A stretch of DNA of 64,000 nt from an uncultured Lachnospiraceae bacterium. GTDB taxonomy: Bacteria > Bacillota > Clostridia > Lachnospirales > Lachnospiraceae. Positions 8,874 to 16,287 of the stretch are shown piece after piece. A model generated the notes under the pieces. The model searched no databases. It was not told the DNA's origin and saw only the letters and a list, made by a program, of their open reading frames with translations. Each line of letters starts with the position of its first letter. Position 1 is the stretch's first letter. A program made the translations under genes and the position numbers. The DNA lies in contig CAJUAO010000004.1 of the NCBI GenBank assembly GCA_910584685.1, forward strand, positions 62,001-126,000. Direction: 5' to 3'.

Positions 8874-9902
8874 TTAAAAAACACGTAATTTTTTTTGTAT
8901 TTGAGCAGCCTTACTATAAACTTCACGGCACATATCAGTTCTCCAAAAAGCAAATTTCAAAAGTCCTTCCCTATCTTCGGAATCAGTTGTCAGGTACTGG
9001 GGATATCCGTATTTACTTCTTGCTAACTGAAATAAATATACATATGGCATAGCCTCCAAATCTATTTTTTTAAGTTCTGAATACTTCATATATTCTCTTA
9101 CATATTCGCAAAATTCTTCTATATCTATCTTAGCTTTGTTTCTGCAATATTCAGACGTCTGCACGTATGAGCGCATTACCTCCCATACCTTAGGCAATAT
9201 CCTTGCACTGGAAAAATCTATAACTGCTTTTATATGACCATTTTCACATATTAGCTGACACCCCTGATAATCTCCATGGGTTGCCGTATACGTTATTCCC
9301 TTAAAATATTCTTTAAATTCATTTCCTTTGGATAAGAGCTTCTGCTTATAAATCAAATCATTCTTTATTTTTTCATAGTTTTTATCTGATTTATGATTTT
9401 CAAGTATTTCTAAAAGCTCTGCATATTTTTTCTGTTCATTATCTACTGAAAAGGAATTTACCCATTCCTCTCCCATATCTTTAGGCAGCTTATAATCGCT
9501 AAGGCTTTCGTGTATCTTCCCTAACATTCCTGCGGATTCTAACATAAGGCTTTTAGGAAAATCATTATATCCGTAAGTTACGCCGTCTATATATTCTTCT
9601 ATGCAAATCATATGATTTTTGTATATAATAAACAGCTTTCCGTCAGCAGCTTTTATGTATTTAGCTGTGGGAATGTCTCTATCTGCAAGATAATTGACAA
9701 TTTTGGCCTCACGAACTATATCCTCACTTCTTATATCGCTTTGAAACTCTTTTAGAAAATACCTTTTCCCTCCGTTGCTTACTCTGTAGCAATTAGCTGT
9801 TCCCAAGTTTATTTTTTCAACTGCGTCAACAGTTATTCCATAATAAATATTTAACAGCTCTTTTATACTGTCTGTTGTAAGTACTGTATTTTCCAGCGCC
9901 AT
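8874..9902 (-). CDS. Aminoglycoside phosphotransferase (APH/choline kinase) family protein
   Basis: 342 residues with the protein-kinase-like APH fold. GTANCYRVSNGGKRYFLKEF gives the phosphate-loop region and ATP-binding Lys; THGDYQGCQLI is the catalytic loop with the Asp base; AVIDFSSA carries the metal-binding Asp in place of the kinase DFG. The family phosphorylates small molecules (aminoglycosides, choline, homoserine, sugars); the substrate cannot be told. Last gene of the operon, directly before a terminator. The other APH protein in the operon is divergent in sequence, so the two may act on different substrates. Confidence 0.85.
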   Translation of the reverse strand: MALENTVLTTDSIKELLNIYYGITVDAVEKINLGTANCYRVSNGGKRYFLKEFQSDIRSEDIVREAKIVNYLADRDIPTAKYIKAADGKLFIIYKNHMICIEEYIDGVTYGYNDFPKSLMLESAGMLGKIHESLSDYKLPKDMGEEWVNSFSVDNEQKKYAELLEILENHKSDKNYEKIKNDLIYKQKLLSKGNEFKEYFKGITYTATHGDYQGCQLICENGHIKAVIDFSSARILPKVWEVMRSYVQTSEYCRNKAKIDIEEFCEYVREYMKYSELKKIDLEAMPYVYLFQLARSKYGYPQYLTTDSEDREGLLKFAFWRTDMCREVYSKAAQIQKKLRVF

Positions 9903-9965
9903 TTTCTCTCTCCTGTAATATATTTTAATATATTTTAGCTACAAAAACTAATATAGCTTTGCTTC

Positions 9966-10463
9966 TTAAAACTCCGGCAGCTCCACAAATACCAGCTTTT
10001 CTCCGTCTGCTATTCCGCCGTACAGCTTATTGTTATATTGTCCTGTATTTGTATAATGCTCTATAACATAACGTGCAGTAAAAGGCATTTCCAAGGTCTT
10101 TAGCTGACTAAGCTTAAACCATTTTAACATGCCTTCATCCGAGGTCAGTTTCATATTATTACCATTTGGCAGCTTTGCAAAAAAATAATAATTTTGTCTT
10201 ATTTCACCTTTTGTTCTCCGTAATGACACATAACGCAATTCCAAGTCTGTTATCATATCTTTTGTAACAGCTAACTCCTCTTCCAGCTCTCTAAGCACAC
10301 AGGCCTTTGGGTCATTTAACTCATTTTCCTCAAAGTGGCCTCCTGCGCTGCCTACCCATACATTATTAACAACCCTTGAGCCTTGCCTGTATAATAAAAG
10401 CATCTCGTCATTACATATAAGATAAACAGACGTCATATTTCTTAGTTTTCCTATGTTATCCAT
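9966..10463 (-). CDS. NUDIX hydrolase
   Basis: 165 residues. The Nudix box reads GGHFEENELNDPKACVLREL followed by EEEL, with the REXXEE metal-binding core intact. The N terminus (TSVYLICNDEMLLLYRQG) and the VWVGSAGGHFE lead resemble 8-oxo-dGTP diphosphatase-type (MutT-like) members. NUDIX enzymes cleave a diphosphate linked to another group. It is separated by 3 bp from the upstream APH gene, so translational coupling is likely. The substrate is unknown; the neighbours suggest a nucleotide or nucleotidylated small molecule. Confidence 0.9.
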   Translation of the reverse strand: MDNIGKLRNMTSVYLICNDEMLLLYRQGSRVVNNVWVGSAGGHFEENELNDPKACVLRELEEELAVTKDMITDLELRYVSLRRTKGEIRQNYYFFAKLPNGNNMKLTSDEGMLKWFKLSQLKTLEMPFTARYVIEHYTNTGQYNNKLYGGIADGEKLVFVELPEF

Positions 10464-10466
10464 AAG

Positions 10467-11747
10467 TCATTCTCCTTTTTGCCCTGATGCAGCCTGCTTC
10501 TTTTCCCTATGCGCTGTAATAATTGTATAACTATACCCATTAACCGTAATAATACAGTTATCAACGTTAATATACCAATTCTTTCCCTTTTTTGTAATGT
10601 CAGCATTATTTGATAAAATCTTTGATTTACACCAATTTACCACATCATCTTCAGCTAAAGAAAGATTTTTTTTAATCCTTGTTATACCTAAAGCTGTTGT
10701 ATGCAGCTTTTCTATATTTAAAATTAATTCTTCAGGGCAATTTTGTCCATAGCTATATAACAGCTCTCTCAGCTCCTCCTGTCTCTCGCTGCACTTATTC
10801 AGTTCAAAAATTGTCTGGATAAGCTGTGTTTTTCCTTCTTCCTTATCATTTTCTCCTGCGCCTTCAATACCTAACGCTCTTTTCAGATTATATTCAAGCC
10901 AGCCTGACATTCCGTCATAGCTGCAATTTAATATGGTTTCCCAATTAACGCCGGCAATATTCATGCTCTGAACATATCCCTTCATAAGCTTTGACAGCTT
11001 ATTATTGTCATATTTTCCTACGGGATTTACACACCAGTAATTTATAACCTCAATCAGCTCCTGAAAGGGATTCACATATCCCGCTGCCTCCCAGTCAATA
11101 ATGAAGGGCTTATTGTCCTTCCACATTACGTTTTTAGGGTCTAAATCCCTGTGACTGATTACCTGACGCTTACTAACCTCCTTAAAGCTTCCAGCTGACT
11201 GCCTATCCCACTTCTTAAGCTTTGACAGATTATCTCTTATAATTCCGGCATAATCTGCTTTTTGCTTTTCTGCCTCGTTAAGCAGATAATCCCAGTCAAT
11301 CAATTTCCTTGCCTGACTTTCCGGCTTTAAGCCTTCAATATGTATATTGGCCTTATGAATTTTTCCTAATGCCAGGCCTATCTGCTCGCAGTGATTTTCC
11401 GTAATATCATCACCAAATACAGATTTTCCTTCAAGCCATTCAAAAACCATAAAGTAATATTCATCCAGCATAATTACACGCTTACCGTCAAATTCCTTTG
11501 CCCCTATTAAATTTATTTTATTCTTAAGCTCATTGGAAATCTGCTCTGAATGTATCATATTATTTAATACATTATCCCTTTTCATAATATTAGGATTTAA
11601 TATTTTTACGGCGTATTCTCCCTTATCAGTTGCAACGCGATACATTTTATGCAGCAAGCCTCCCGTAACTGCCAACGGAGGCTTTATAACCCTTCCAAGC
11701 ATGTATTTCTCACATAGCTTTCCTATGGTTGATTCAACATTCTCCAT
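10467..11747 (-). CDS. APH-family phosphotransferase, long form
   Basis: 426 residues. TDKGEYAVKIL carries the ATP-binding Lys near residue 43, YYFMVFEWLEGKSV the hinge, ISHRDLDPKNVMW the catalytic loop (HRD-L-D-x-K-N) and PFIIDWEAAG the metal-binding Asp. A roughly 100-residue C-terminal extension (after the kinase-like core) contains SLAEDDVVNWCKSKI and a short basic beta-rich end; it is not recognised. Third gene of the operon, 42 bp after the GNAT gene. The substrate is unknown, probably a small alcohol. Confidence 0.85.
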   Translation of the reverse strand: MENVESTIGKLCEKYMLGRVIKPPLAVTGGLLHKMYRVATDKGEYAVKILNPNIMKRDNVLNNMIHSEQISNELKNKINLIGAKEFDGKRVIMLDEYYFMVFEWLEGKSVFGDDITENHCEQIGLALGKIHKANIHIEGLKPESQARKLIDWDYLLNEAEKQKADYAGIIRDNLSKLKKWDRQSAGSFKEVSKRQVISHRDLDPKNVMWKDNKPFIIDWEAAGYVNPFQELIEVINYWCVNPVGKYDNNKLSKLMKGYVQSMNIAGVNWETILNCSYDGMSGWLEYNLKRALGIEGAGENDKEEGKTQLIQTIFELNKCSERQEELRELLYSYGQNCPEELILNIEKLHTTALGITRIKKNLSLAEDDVVNWCKSKILSNNADITKKGKNWYINVDNCIITVNGYSYTIITAHREKKQAASGQKGE

Positions 11748-11789
11748 AATAATCCCCCATTCATATCACAGCCTTGTGTTGAATGCTTT

Positions 11790-12260
11790 CTATAAAATCT
11801 TTTCCATGCCTACCTTGTAAGGCTTTAATCCGCACTTCTCATAAAACCTCATTGCGCTTTCATTACAGCTCCACACGTTCAGGGTCACATTATAGCATTT
11901 ATTTTCCCTTGCAAAATCAATAACCGAATCATATAGTATTTTTCCAATATGCCTGCCCCGTAAAGCTTCATCCACGCATAAATCATCAATATACAGTGTC
12001 TTAATATCCGTAAGAATGTTGTCGTTCTTATGCTGTATAAAAATACAAAAGGCATAGCCTAAAATGTTGTCCTGTTCATCGGCGGCTACTAAAACAGGGC
12101 GGCTGTCATCCTTAATTATCTCCTTTAGCTGTTCATTTGTGTATTTTCTTTCACCATATTTAAATAAATCAGGCCTGCCGTTGTGATGTAGCATATTAAC
12201 CTGAAACAACAGTTTGTCAAGCTGCTCTATGTCCTTTTCCCGGGCTTTTCTTATAATCAT
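11790..12260 (-). CDS. GNAT family N-acetyltransferase
   Basis: 156 residues. IIRKAREKDIEQLDKLL is the usual N-terminal strand-helix; YIDDLCVDEALRGRHIGKIL is motif A with the acetyl-CoA pyrophosphate loop (RGRHIG); NVWSCNESAMRFYEKCGLKP is motif B with the common FYEKCGF-type ending. Such proteins acetylate amines on small molecules or proteins. Second gene of the operon. It could act on the same substrate as the APH enzymes, for example an amino sugar, but this is inference. Confidence 0.9.
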   Translation of the reverse strand: MIIRKAREKDIEQLDKLLFQVNMLHHNGRPDLFKYGERKYTNEQLKEIIKDDSRPVLVAADEQDNILGYAFCIFIQHKNDNILTDIKTLYIDDLCVDEALRGRHIGKILYDSVIDFARENKCYNVTLNVWSCNESAMRFYEKCGLKPYKVGMEKIL

Positions 12261-12339
12261 TTTTATTTATCCTTTCCTGACAAAAGCAAATCTTCATGTC
12301 AAAAACAAATCTTCATGTATCGGCAGCAGCCGGCAGATT

Positions 12340-12798
12340 TTATATCAGCTTTTCAAGCTCCACTGATAACATTAGCTTCATTTCTTCTAATTCCACGGAA
12401 GAAGGGCAATTATCCTTATTATACATTTTTTCCCTTGGATACCACCAGACCGGTCCCATTCCTTTATTTCCATAGCCTTCCAAATCTCCGCTTACTCTCG
12501 GAAATAAATGCCAGTGAAGATGTGTGTCTCCGTTTCCTAACAGCTCATAGTTCATTTTTTCTGCATTAAAGGCTTTAGAAACAGCCTCCGCTACAACCGA
12601 CATTTCCTCCAGATATTTTATCTTTACAGACTGCTCTAAATGAAACAGCTCTAATTTATGCTCCTTACATAAAAATAAGGTATATCCCTTAAAATGCTGG
12701 TGGTCTCCCATAACGACATAGCCTGTTTTAAGCTCCTTTACAAAATAAGGATTTTTGCCCTCCCTAATCAGTTTAATTCTTTCACATACAAGACACAT
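12340..12798 (-). CDS. HIT family protein
   Basis: 152 residues. The histidine triad reads GNGDTHLHWHLFPRV (HxHxH). CVCERIKLIREGKNP at the N terminus matches HIT hydrolases with CxxC-like N termini. HIT proteins hydrolyse or transfer nucleotidyl groups (AMP-lysine, dinucleoside polyphosphates, GMP/UMP-sugars). First gene of the operon; AGGAGGG-type site (GGAGGG) 7 bp before the ATG and a near-consensus promoter just upstream. NUDIX and HIT in one operon both point to nucleotidyl or diphosphate bonds as substrates. Confidence 0.9.
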   Translation of the reverse strand: MCLVCERIKLIREGKNPYFVKELKTGYVVMGDHQHFKGYTLFLCKEHKLELFHLEQSVKIKYLEEMSVVAEAVSKAFNAEKMNYELLGNGDTHLHWHLFPRVSGDLEGYGNKGMGPVWWYPREKMYNKDNCPSSVELEEMKLMLSVELEKLI

Positions 12799-12815
12799 AT
12801 GCTTACCCTCCGTAT

Positions 12816-12860
12816 ATTTACAATAGCATTATTATATCATTGCAAAATTACATTGTAAAT
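12816..12860 (-). promoter_or_regulatory. Promoter and palindromic operator of the HIT operon
   Basis: Minus strand: -35 TTTACA (12854-12859), 17-bp spacer, perfect -10 TATAAT (12831-12836). The promoter lies between the arms of a perfect 9-bp inverted repeat, ATTTACAAT (12816-12824) and ATTGTAAAT (12852-12860). The arm over the -35 box suggests a repressor site. The XRE-GyrI regulator encoded next door is a candidate ligand-responsive repressor, by position only. Confidence 0.7.
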
Positions 12861-13003
12861 CAGAATTCATGCAAAGTATTCAGGTAATAGTTTGCATATA
12901 ATATATTAGTTTTTGGCAGATAACCCTGAATAAGACGAAGCTTCTTTTTTCCGTCATATGGCGGAACGCAATAATTTTATACTTTTTCATTGTCCGCCTG
13001 CTT

Positions 13004-13753
13004 TTAATCCCGTATCACAGGCATATACGCATGGCCTGTCTTATGTTCAGGAGTATCATACACCTCCATTTCCTGCGCCCCGTTTTCAGCCATTCTAAAG
13101 CCATGTGCAGGCATAAAGAAGTTCCTTATGTATGAAAATAATTCCCAAACCTCACATTGCTCCTTTGCAATAAGACCTGCCGCCTCCTTATCTGTATATA
13201 CCTTTATATATAATGATTTTGGCATGATATATACATCGACGCCGTCAGGCTGTTTTTCAGTTTCCACTTCCCTCACAAATCCAAAAGCCCTTGTTTTTTC
13301 ATTAAGCCAGAAATTAACGCTTAAATTTATATCAGTAACGGGCAATATTGCCTGCCTAAGCAATTTTAAGGTCTCCTGCCTGTCTTTTTCTTTAAAGCTT
13401 TCTATTGCTGAATTAAAGCCGTCCATGTCCGCAAAATCCTTTGCGTAAATAATTTTTCCGGCAAGAATTGTTTCCGGTTTTTCTATCACCTTAAAATCTG
13501 TGCCGCCTACTTTAATGATTTCTATAATTTTTTCTGTCTTATCCCCCTCAACATCCAGCAGATAATCTACGGAAACATGAAAAAGCTGTCCTATAAGCTT
13601 TAAATTATAAACATCCGGTAAACATTCCCCATTTTCCCACTTTGATACTGCCTGTTCGGAAACGCCCATACTAAACGCTACCTCTTTCTGGGTTAAATTC
13701 CTTTTTCTGCGGACAGACTTTAATCTGTTCCCAAATTCCAGTTGACTAAACAT
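13004..13753 (-). CDS. XRE-family regulator with GyrI-like effector-binding domain
   Basis: About 249 residues. The N-terminal helix-turn-helix is clear: RLKSVRRKRNLTQKEVAFSM, then VSEQAVSKWENG. The C-terminal half (DFKVIEKPETILAGKIIYAK ... FMPAHGFRM ... EVYDTPEH) resembles the GyrI-like/AraC effector-binding fold that senses hydrophobic or cationic small molecules. Start placed at 13753 because GGAGG lies 9 bp upstream; the ATG at 13783 has no site. Its position 145 bp before the HIT operon promoter on the same strand suggests control of that operon. Confidence 0.85.
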   Translation of the reverse strand: MFSQLEFGNRLKSVRRKRNLTQKEVAFSMGVSEQAVSKWENGECLPDVYNLKLIGQLFHVSVDYLLDVEGDKTEKIIEIIKVGGTDFKVIEKPETILAGKIIYAKDFADMDGFNSAIESFKEKDRQETLKLLRQAILPVTDINLSVNFWLNEKTRAFGFVREVETEKQPDGVDVYIMPKSLYIKVYTDKEAAGLIAKEQCEVWELFSYIRNFFMPAHGFRMAENGAQEMEVYDTPEHKTGHAYMPVIRD

Positions 13754-13801
13754 ATATATTTCCTCCTCTTTTTTATAGTACAAATATATATTTTATACAT
13801 T

Positions 13802-13890
13802 AAAAATGCAACTGTATATAAGCTTGTGTAAAATCATTTTAACCCAACCACAGGTTGTATCCTCTGTTTATATGCAAATATCTATTCCGA
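13802..13890 (+). repeat. 89-bp direct repeat, copy 1
   Basis: Aligns without gaps to 15324-15412 with roughly ten differences, mostly transitions. The two copies flank the XRE-TPR gene in direct orientation. This copy retains only the last codons (IDICI-stop) that copy 2 provides to the downstream protein gene at 15390. Confidence 0.85.
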
Positions 13891-13984
13891 AAGCCGAAAC
13901 GATAGCACAGCTTTATTGCAGTTTTTTCAATATAGACTTTCAGACGCTTTGATGAAACATTTGATTTTCTGACGAAAAAAATTA

Positions 13985-14017
13985 GCTCCAGCAGCCTGAT
14001 TCACAGACTGCCGGAGC
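13985..14017 (-). terminator. Intrinsic terminator after XRE-TPR gene
   Basis: Minus strand GCTCCGGCAG / CTGCTGGAGC stem with a 13-base loop, then TAATTTTTTT. It lies 75 bp after the stop of the gene at 14092. Confidence 0.75.
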
Positions 14018-14091
14018 ACTATCAAAAGGAATGTCACATTATTTTTGCGATGTCATATCGAAAGTAAATATATCTAAATGTATTATCTAAG

Positions 14092-15165
14092 TTAAGCTTC
14101 TAATTTGTCGATTAATTCTATAAACCAATCTTTATGTTTGTATGCATCAAAGCAATCCCAATTCAATTCTTCCCTGAGCGCTCTTTTAACCTGCATATTA
14201 TCAGACGGTGCAGCCGCTGTCATCCAACCGCACACTAACGGATGTGTAAGCGCGTGAGATTTCACCGTCATTGATTTCAAGGCACATTCTGCAGCGCGGG
14301 ACAGATGATATCTTATAACGTTTTCATCATTTTTCAAAATCACTTCATCCTCTGCAATACAGCGGTGCAAAATGCAAAGCTGCTGAAGAGATTCATATCC
14401 CATATCATCGTTCGGATATGCGATTTCAAACATATCCGCAGCTGCCTTATTAACCCTTTGTACATATTCTTCTCCGTAGCGTTTCACGCTGCATTCATTA
14501 AGTCTCATTGCCATATAGAAAAGTGTTTCCATATACCAATGGTTTGCAAAACTAAATGTTTCTAAAAGCCAGTCTTCTTCATCGTGTATCTGCATAAACA
14601 GCATTTCCTGGCAATGATTGAGCTGATATGCCTTTCGAGCCCACTTGTCCGCTTTTTCCCTATTACCGTTTGCGTAATATGTTTGCGCCACTTCCGTGAT
14701 TGCCTGACCTTTGTAATAGCTGCTGCAGCCATCCGCTGTATCAGAATTGTAGATTTCCGTTCCAAGCTCTATTATCTCGTTTTGATACTTCACTTTGTCG
14801 GTGTCAAAATATGTGGACATCAGCATTTCTTTTATGCGGATATCGTTAGGCAGCTTTTTGTTAGCTTCAAGCCATAAAGGTATAAGTTCTGCACGTTTCC
14901 CATCGCGGAAAAGTTTTTCTGCTTTGAGACTGCATTCTTCAAAGTATCTGTCCTCATCGATTTGTTCTACCTGCAGTAACTCATCCACGGTTATGCCGAA
15001 ATATCGTGCGATTTCAGGCAGCAGCAAGATGTCGGGAGAAGTCACATTGTTTTCCCACTTGCTCACCGTTTGAAATGAAACCCCTAGAAATTCCGCAAAT
15101 TTCTCTTGTGAAACATTTTTTGCTTTTCGCAATTCTTTCAATTTATTTGACAGACTGATTTTCAT
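14092..15165 (-). CDS. XRE-family regulator with C-terminal helical (TPR-like) region
   Basis: 357 residues. N-terminal HTH: LSNKLKELRKAKNVSQEKFA, GVSFQTVSKWENN, followed by IARYFGITVDELLQ. The remaining 280 residues are predicted helical with TPR-like spacing (AEKLFRDGKRAELIPLWLEA, ANGNREKADKWARKAYQLN). This architecture is common for clostridial regulators that sense peptides or metabolic state; the ligand is unknown. Clear AAAGGAG site before the ATG. The gene sits alone between two copies of a direct repeat and has its own terminator, which looks like a discrete insertion or deletion product. Confidence 0.85.
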   Translation of the reverse strand: MKISLSNKLKELRKAKNVSQEKFAEFLGVSFQTVSKWENNVTSPDILLLPEIARYFGITVDELLQVEQIDEDRYFEECSLKAEKLFRDGKRAELIPLWLEANKKLPNDIRIKEMLMSTYFDTDKVKYQNEIIELGTEIYNSDTADGCSSYYKGQAITEVAQTYYANGNREKADKWARKAYQLNHCQEMLFMQIHDEEDWLLETFSFANHWYMETLFYMAMRLNECSVKRYGEEYVQRVNKAAADMFEIAYPNDDMGYESLQQLCILHRCIAEDEVILKNDENVIRYHLSRAAECALKSMTVKSHALTHPLVCGWMTAAAPSDNMQVKRALREELNWDCFDAYKHKDWFIELIDKLEA

Positions 15166-15243
15166 ATAGGTTACTCCTTTTTATTTTTTTTGTAGCTACG
15201 CTTTTATTATAAAACATATATAACGACAAACAATAACCTATAT
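15164..15243 (-). promoter_or_regulatory. Promoter of XRE-TPR gene flanked by perfect inverted repeat
   Basis: Minus strand -35 TTGTTT (15228-15233), 16-bp spacer, -10 TATAAT (15206-15211). A perfect 10-bp inverted repeat, ATATAGGTTA (15164-15173, overlapping the start codon) and TAACCTATAT (15234-15243), flanks it. Likely autoregulatory operators of the XRE protein (inference). Confidence 0.55.
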
Positions 15244-15323
15244 TTCTAGTTTTTTGCGATACACTCAACTATATTTACAGTTTTTCAATTAAACCAGTTA
15301 TGAAAAAGCATTGTGCTCCTGAC

Positions 15324-15412
15324 AAAAATGCAGCTGCATATAAGCTTATATAAAATCGTTTTAACTCAACCGCAGGCTGTATCTGCTGTTTATATGCAAA
15401 TATCTATTTCTG
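15324..15412 (+). repeat. 89-bp direct repeat, copy 2
   Basis: Second copy of the repeat at 13802-13890. It overlaps the 3' end and stop codon (15390) of the following minus-strand gene, so this copy is probably the original. Confidence 0.85.
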
Positions 15413-16154
15413 AAGTGTCAACAGAAATCTCTCCTTCCATTTCACCGGAAACAGACACGTCTACAACGGCTCCTGCGCTGTCTGTTCCTATGCTTTCTCC
15501 CCTGATACTGTCTGCCTTTTCCTCACGCTCCCTAAGCTTAAGCTTCTCCAGTTCCGCTAATACAAGCCTTTCAGAAGAGTTTACAAAGGAATTGCTTTGA
15601 TTCGTACCCCTTTTTCCTATTTCATATGAATGATTTGCCTCGTCAATTTTTGTACGCTCCTCATTACGGTGCCGCCTGCTTTTTCTCTTAAGCAAAAGCT
15701 CCTGCTTTTTTAACATAAGCTCCTGCTTTTTAACTGACCTTTTACCCTTATTATATTCTTTTGACAAGGACTCCTTTGCTTTTTTATGCTGATGTCTTTC
15801 CGTTTCCTCTTCCTTTAGGTTATGCATTTTTCTCTGGGCGCAATTAACCATTTTATCAGCATGCCTGATAGCATTCATTACCTCTGTTTTGTCATACTGA
15901 CCTGTTGCAGACGCTGACATCATATCTGTCAGACGGCTTCTTGCCATCATAAGAACTGATGCGGCAGCCTGGGAGGTATTGGCATTTAAAAGCAATGCTG
16001 CAATTTCCTTTGAATTATATTTTAATTTTTTCTTTGATTTATTTTTATTTGACCCGGTTCTTCCCATTCTCCTCTCAGACTGTCTTAACTGCCTTAGCTG
16101 CTCCGACATTCTGTCTGTAGGTGAAGACGAAGAAATCGTCTGCTTTTGTATCAT
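15390..16154 (-). CDS. Hydrophilic basic protein of unknown function
   Basis: 254 residues, not recognised. It has a Ser/Arg-rich N terminus (QTISSSSPTDRMSEQLRQLR), a central helical part with small residues (ALLLNANTSQAAASVLMMAR, then QYDKTEVMNAIRHADKMVNC), a strongly charged coiled-coil-like segment (KKQELMLKKQELLLKRKSRR) and an acidic Ser/Thr-rich tail (GAVVDVSVSGEMEGEISVD). No signal peptide or membrane segment. Composition suggests a structural or nucleic-acid-associated protein but no function is supported. AGGAGGGGGA site before the ATG. The 3' end lies in a duplicated 89-bp sequence. Confidence 0.75.
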   Translation of the reverse strand: MIQKQTISSSSPTDRMSEQLRQLRQSERRMGRTGSNKNKSKKKLKYNSKEIAALLLNANTSQAAASVLMMARSRLTDMMSASATGQYDKTEVMNAIRHADKMVNCAQRKMHNLKEEETERHQHKKAKESLSKEYNKGKRSVKKQELMLKKQELLLKRKSRRHRNEERTKIDEANHSYEIGKRGTNQSNSFVNSSERLVLAELEKLKLREREEKADSIRGESIGTDSAGAVVDVSVSGEMEGEISVDTSEIDICI

Positions 16155-16287
16155 AGCTCCCCCTCCTGTCTTTTGAATACATTTTTCTACTGCTAAAACC
16201 CATTGATATTACAGACCAGTCTGTGATTCCTTTCAGGTAAAATGTGAAAAATATATATAGTTTTTCAATATATTATATCGGCTTATA

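Larger units (their letters stand above)
13754..14091. other. 338-bp gap with repeat copy and terminator
   Basis: Non-coding. It contains the promoter region of the XRE-GyrI gene (AT-rich, no unambiguous boxes), one copy of an 89-bp direct repeat and the terminator of the XRE-TPR gene. Confidence 0.6.

Noticed and set aside
14092..15165. Prophage repressor or integrated phage
   Set aside because: No integrase, structural or lysis genes nearby; only a lone regulator between repeats.
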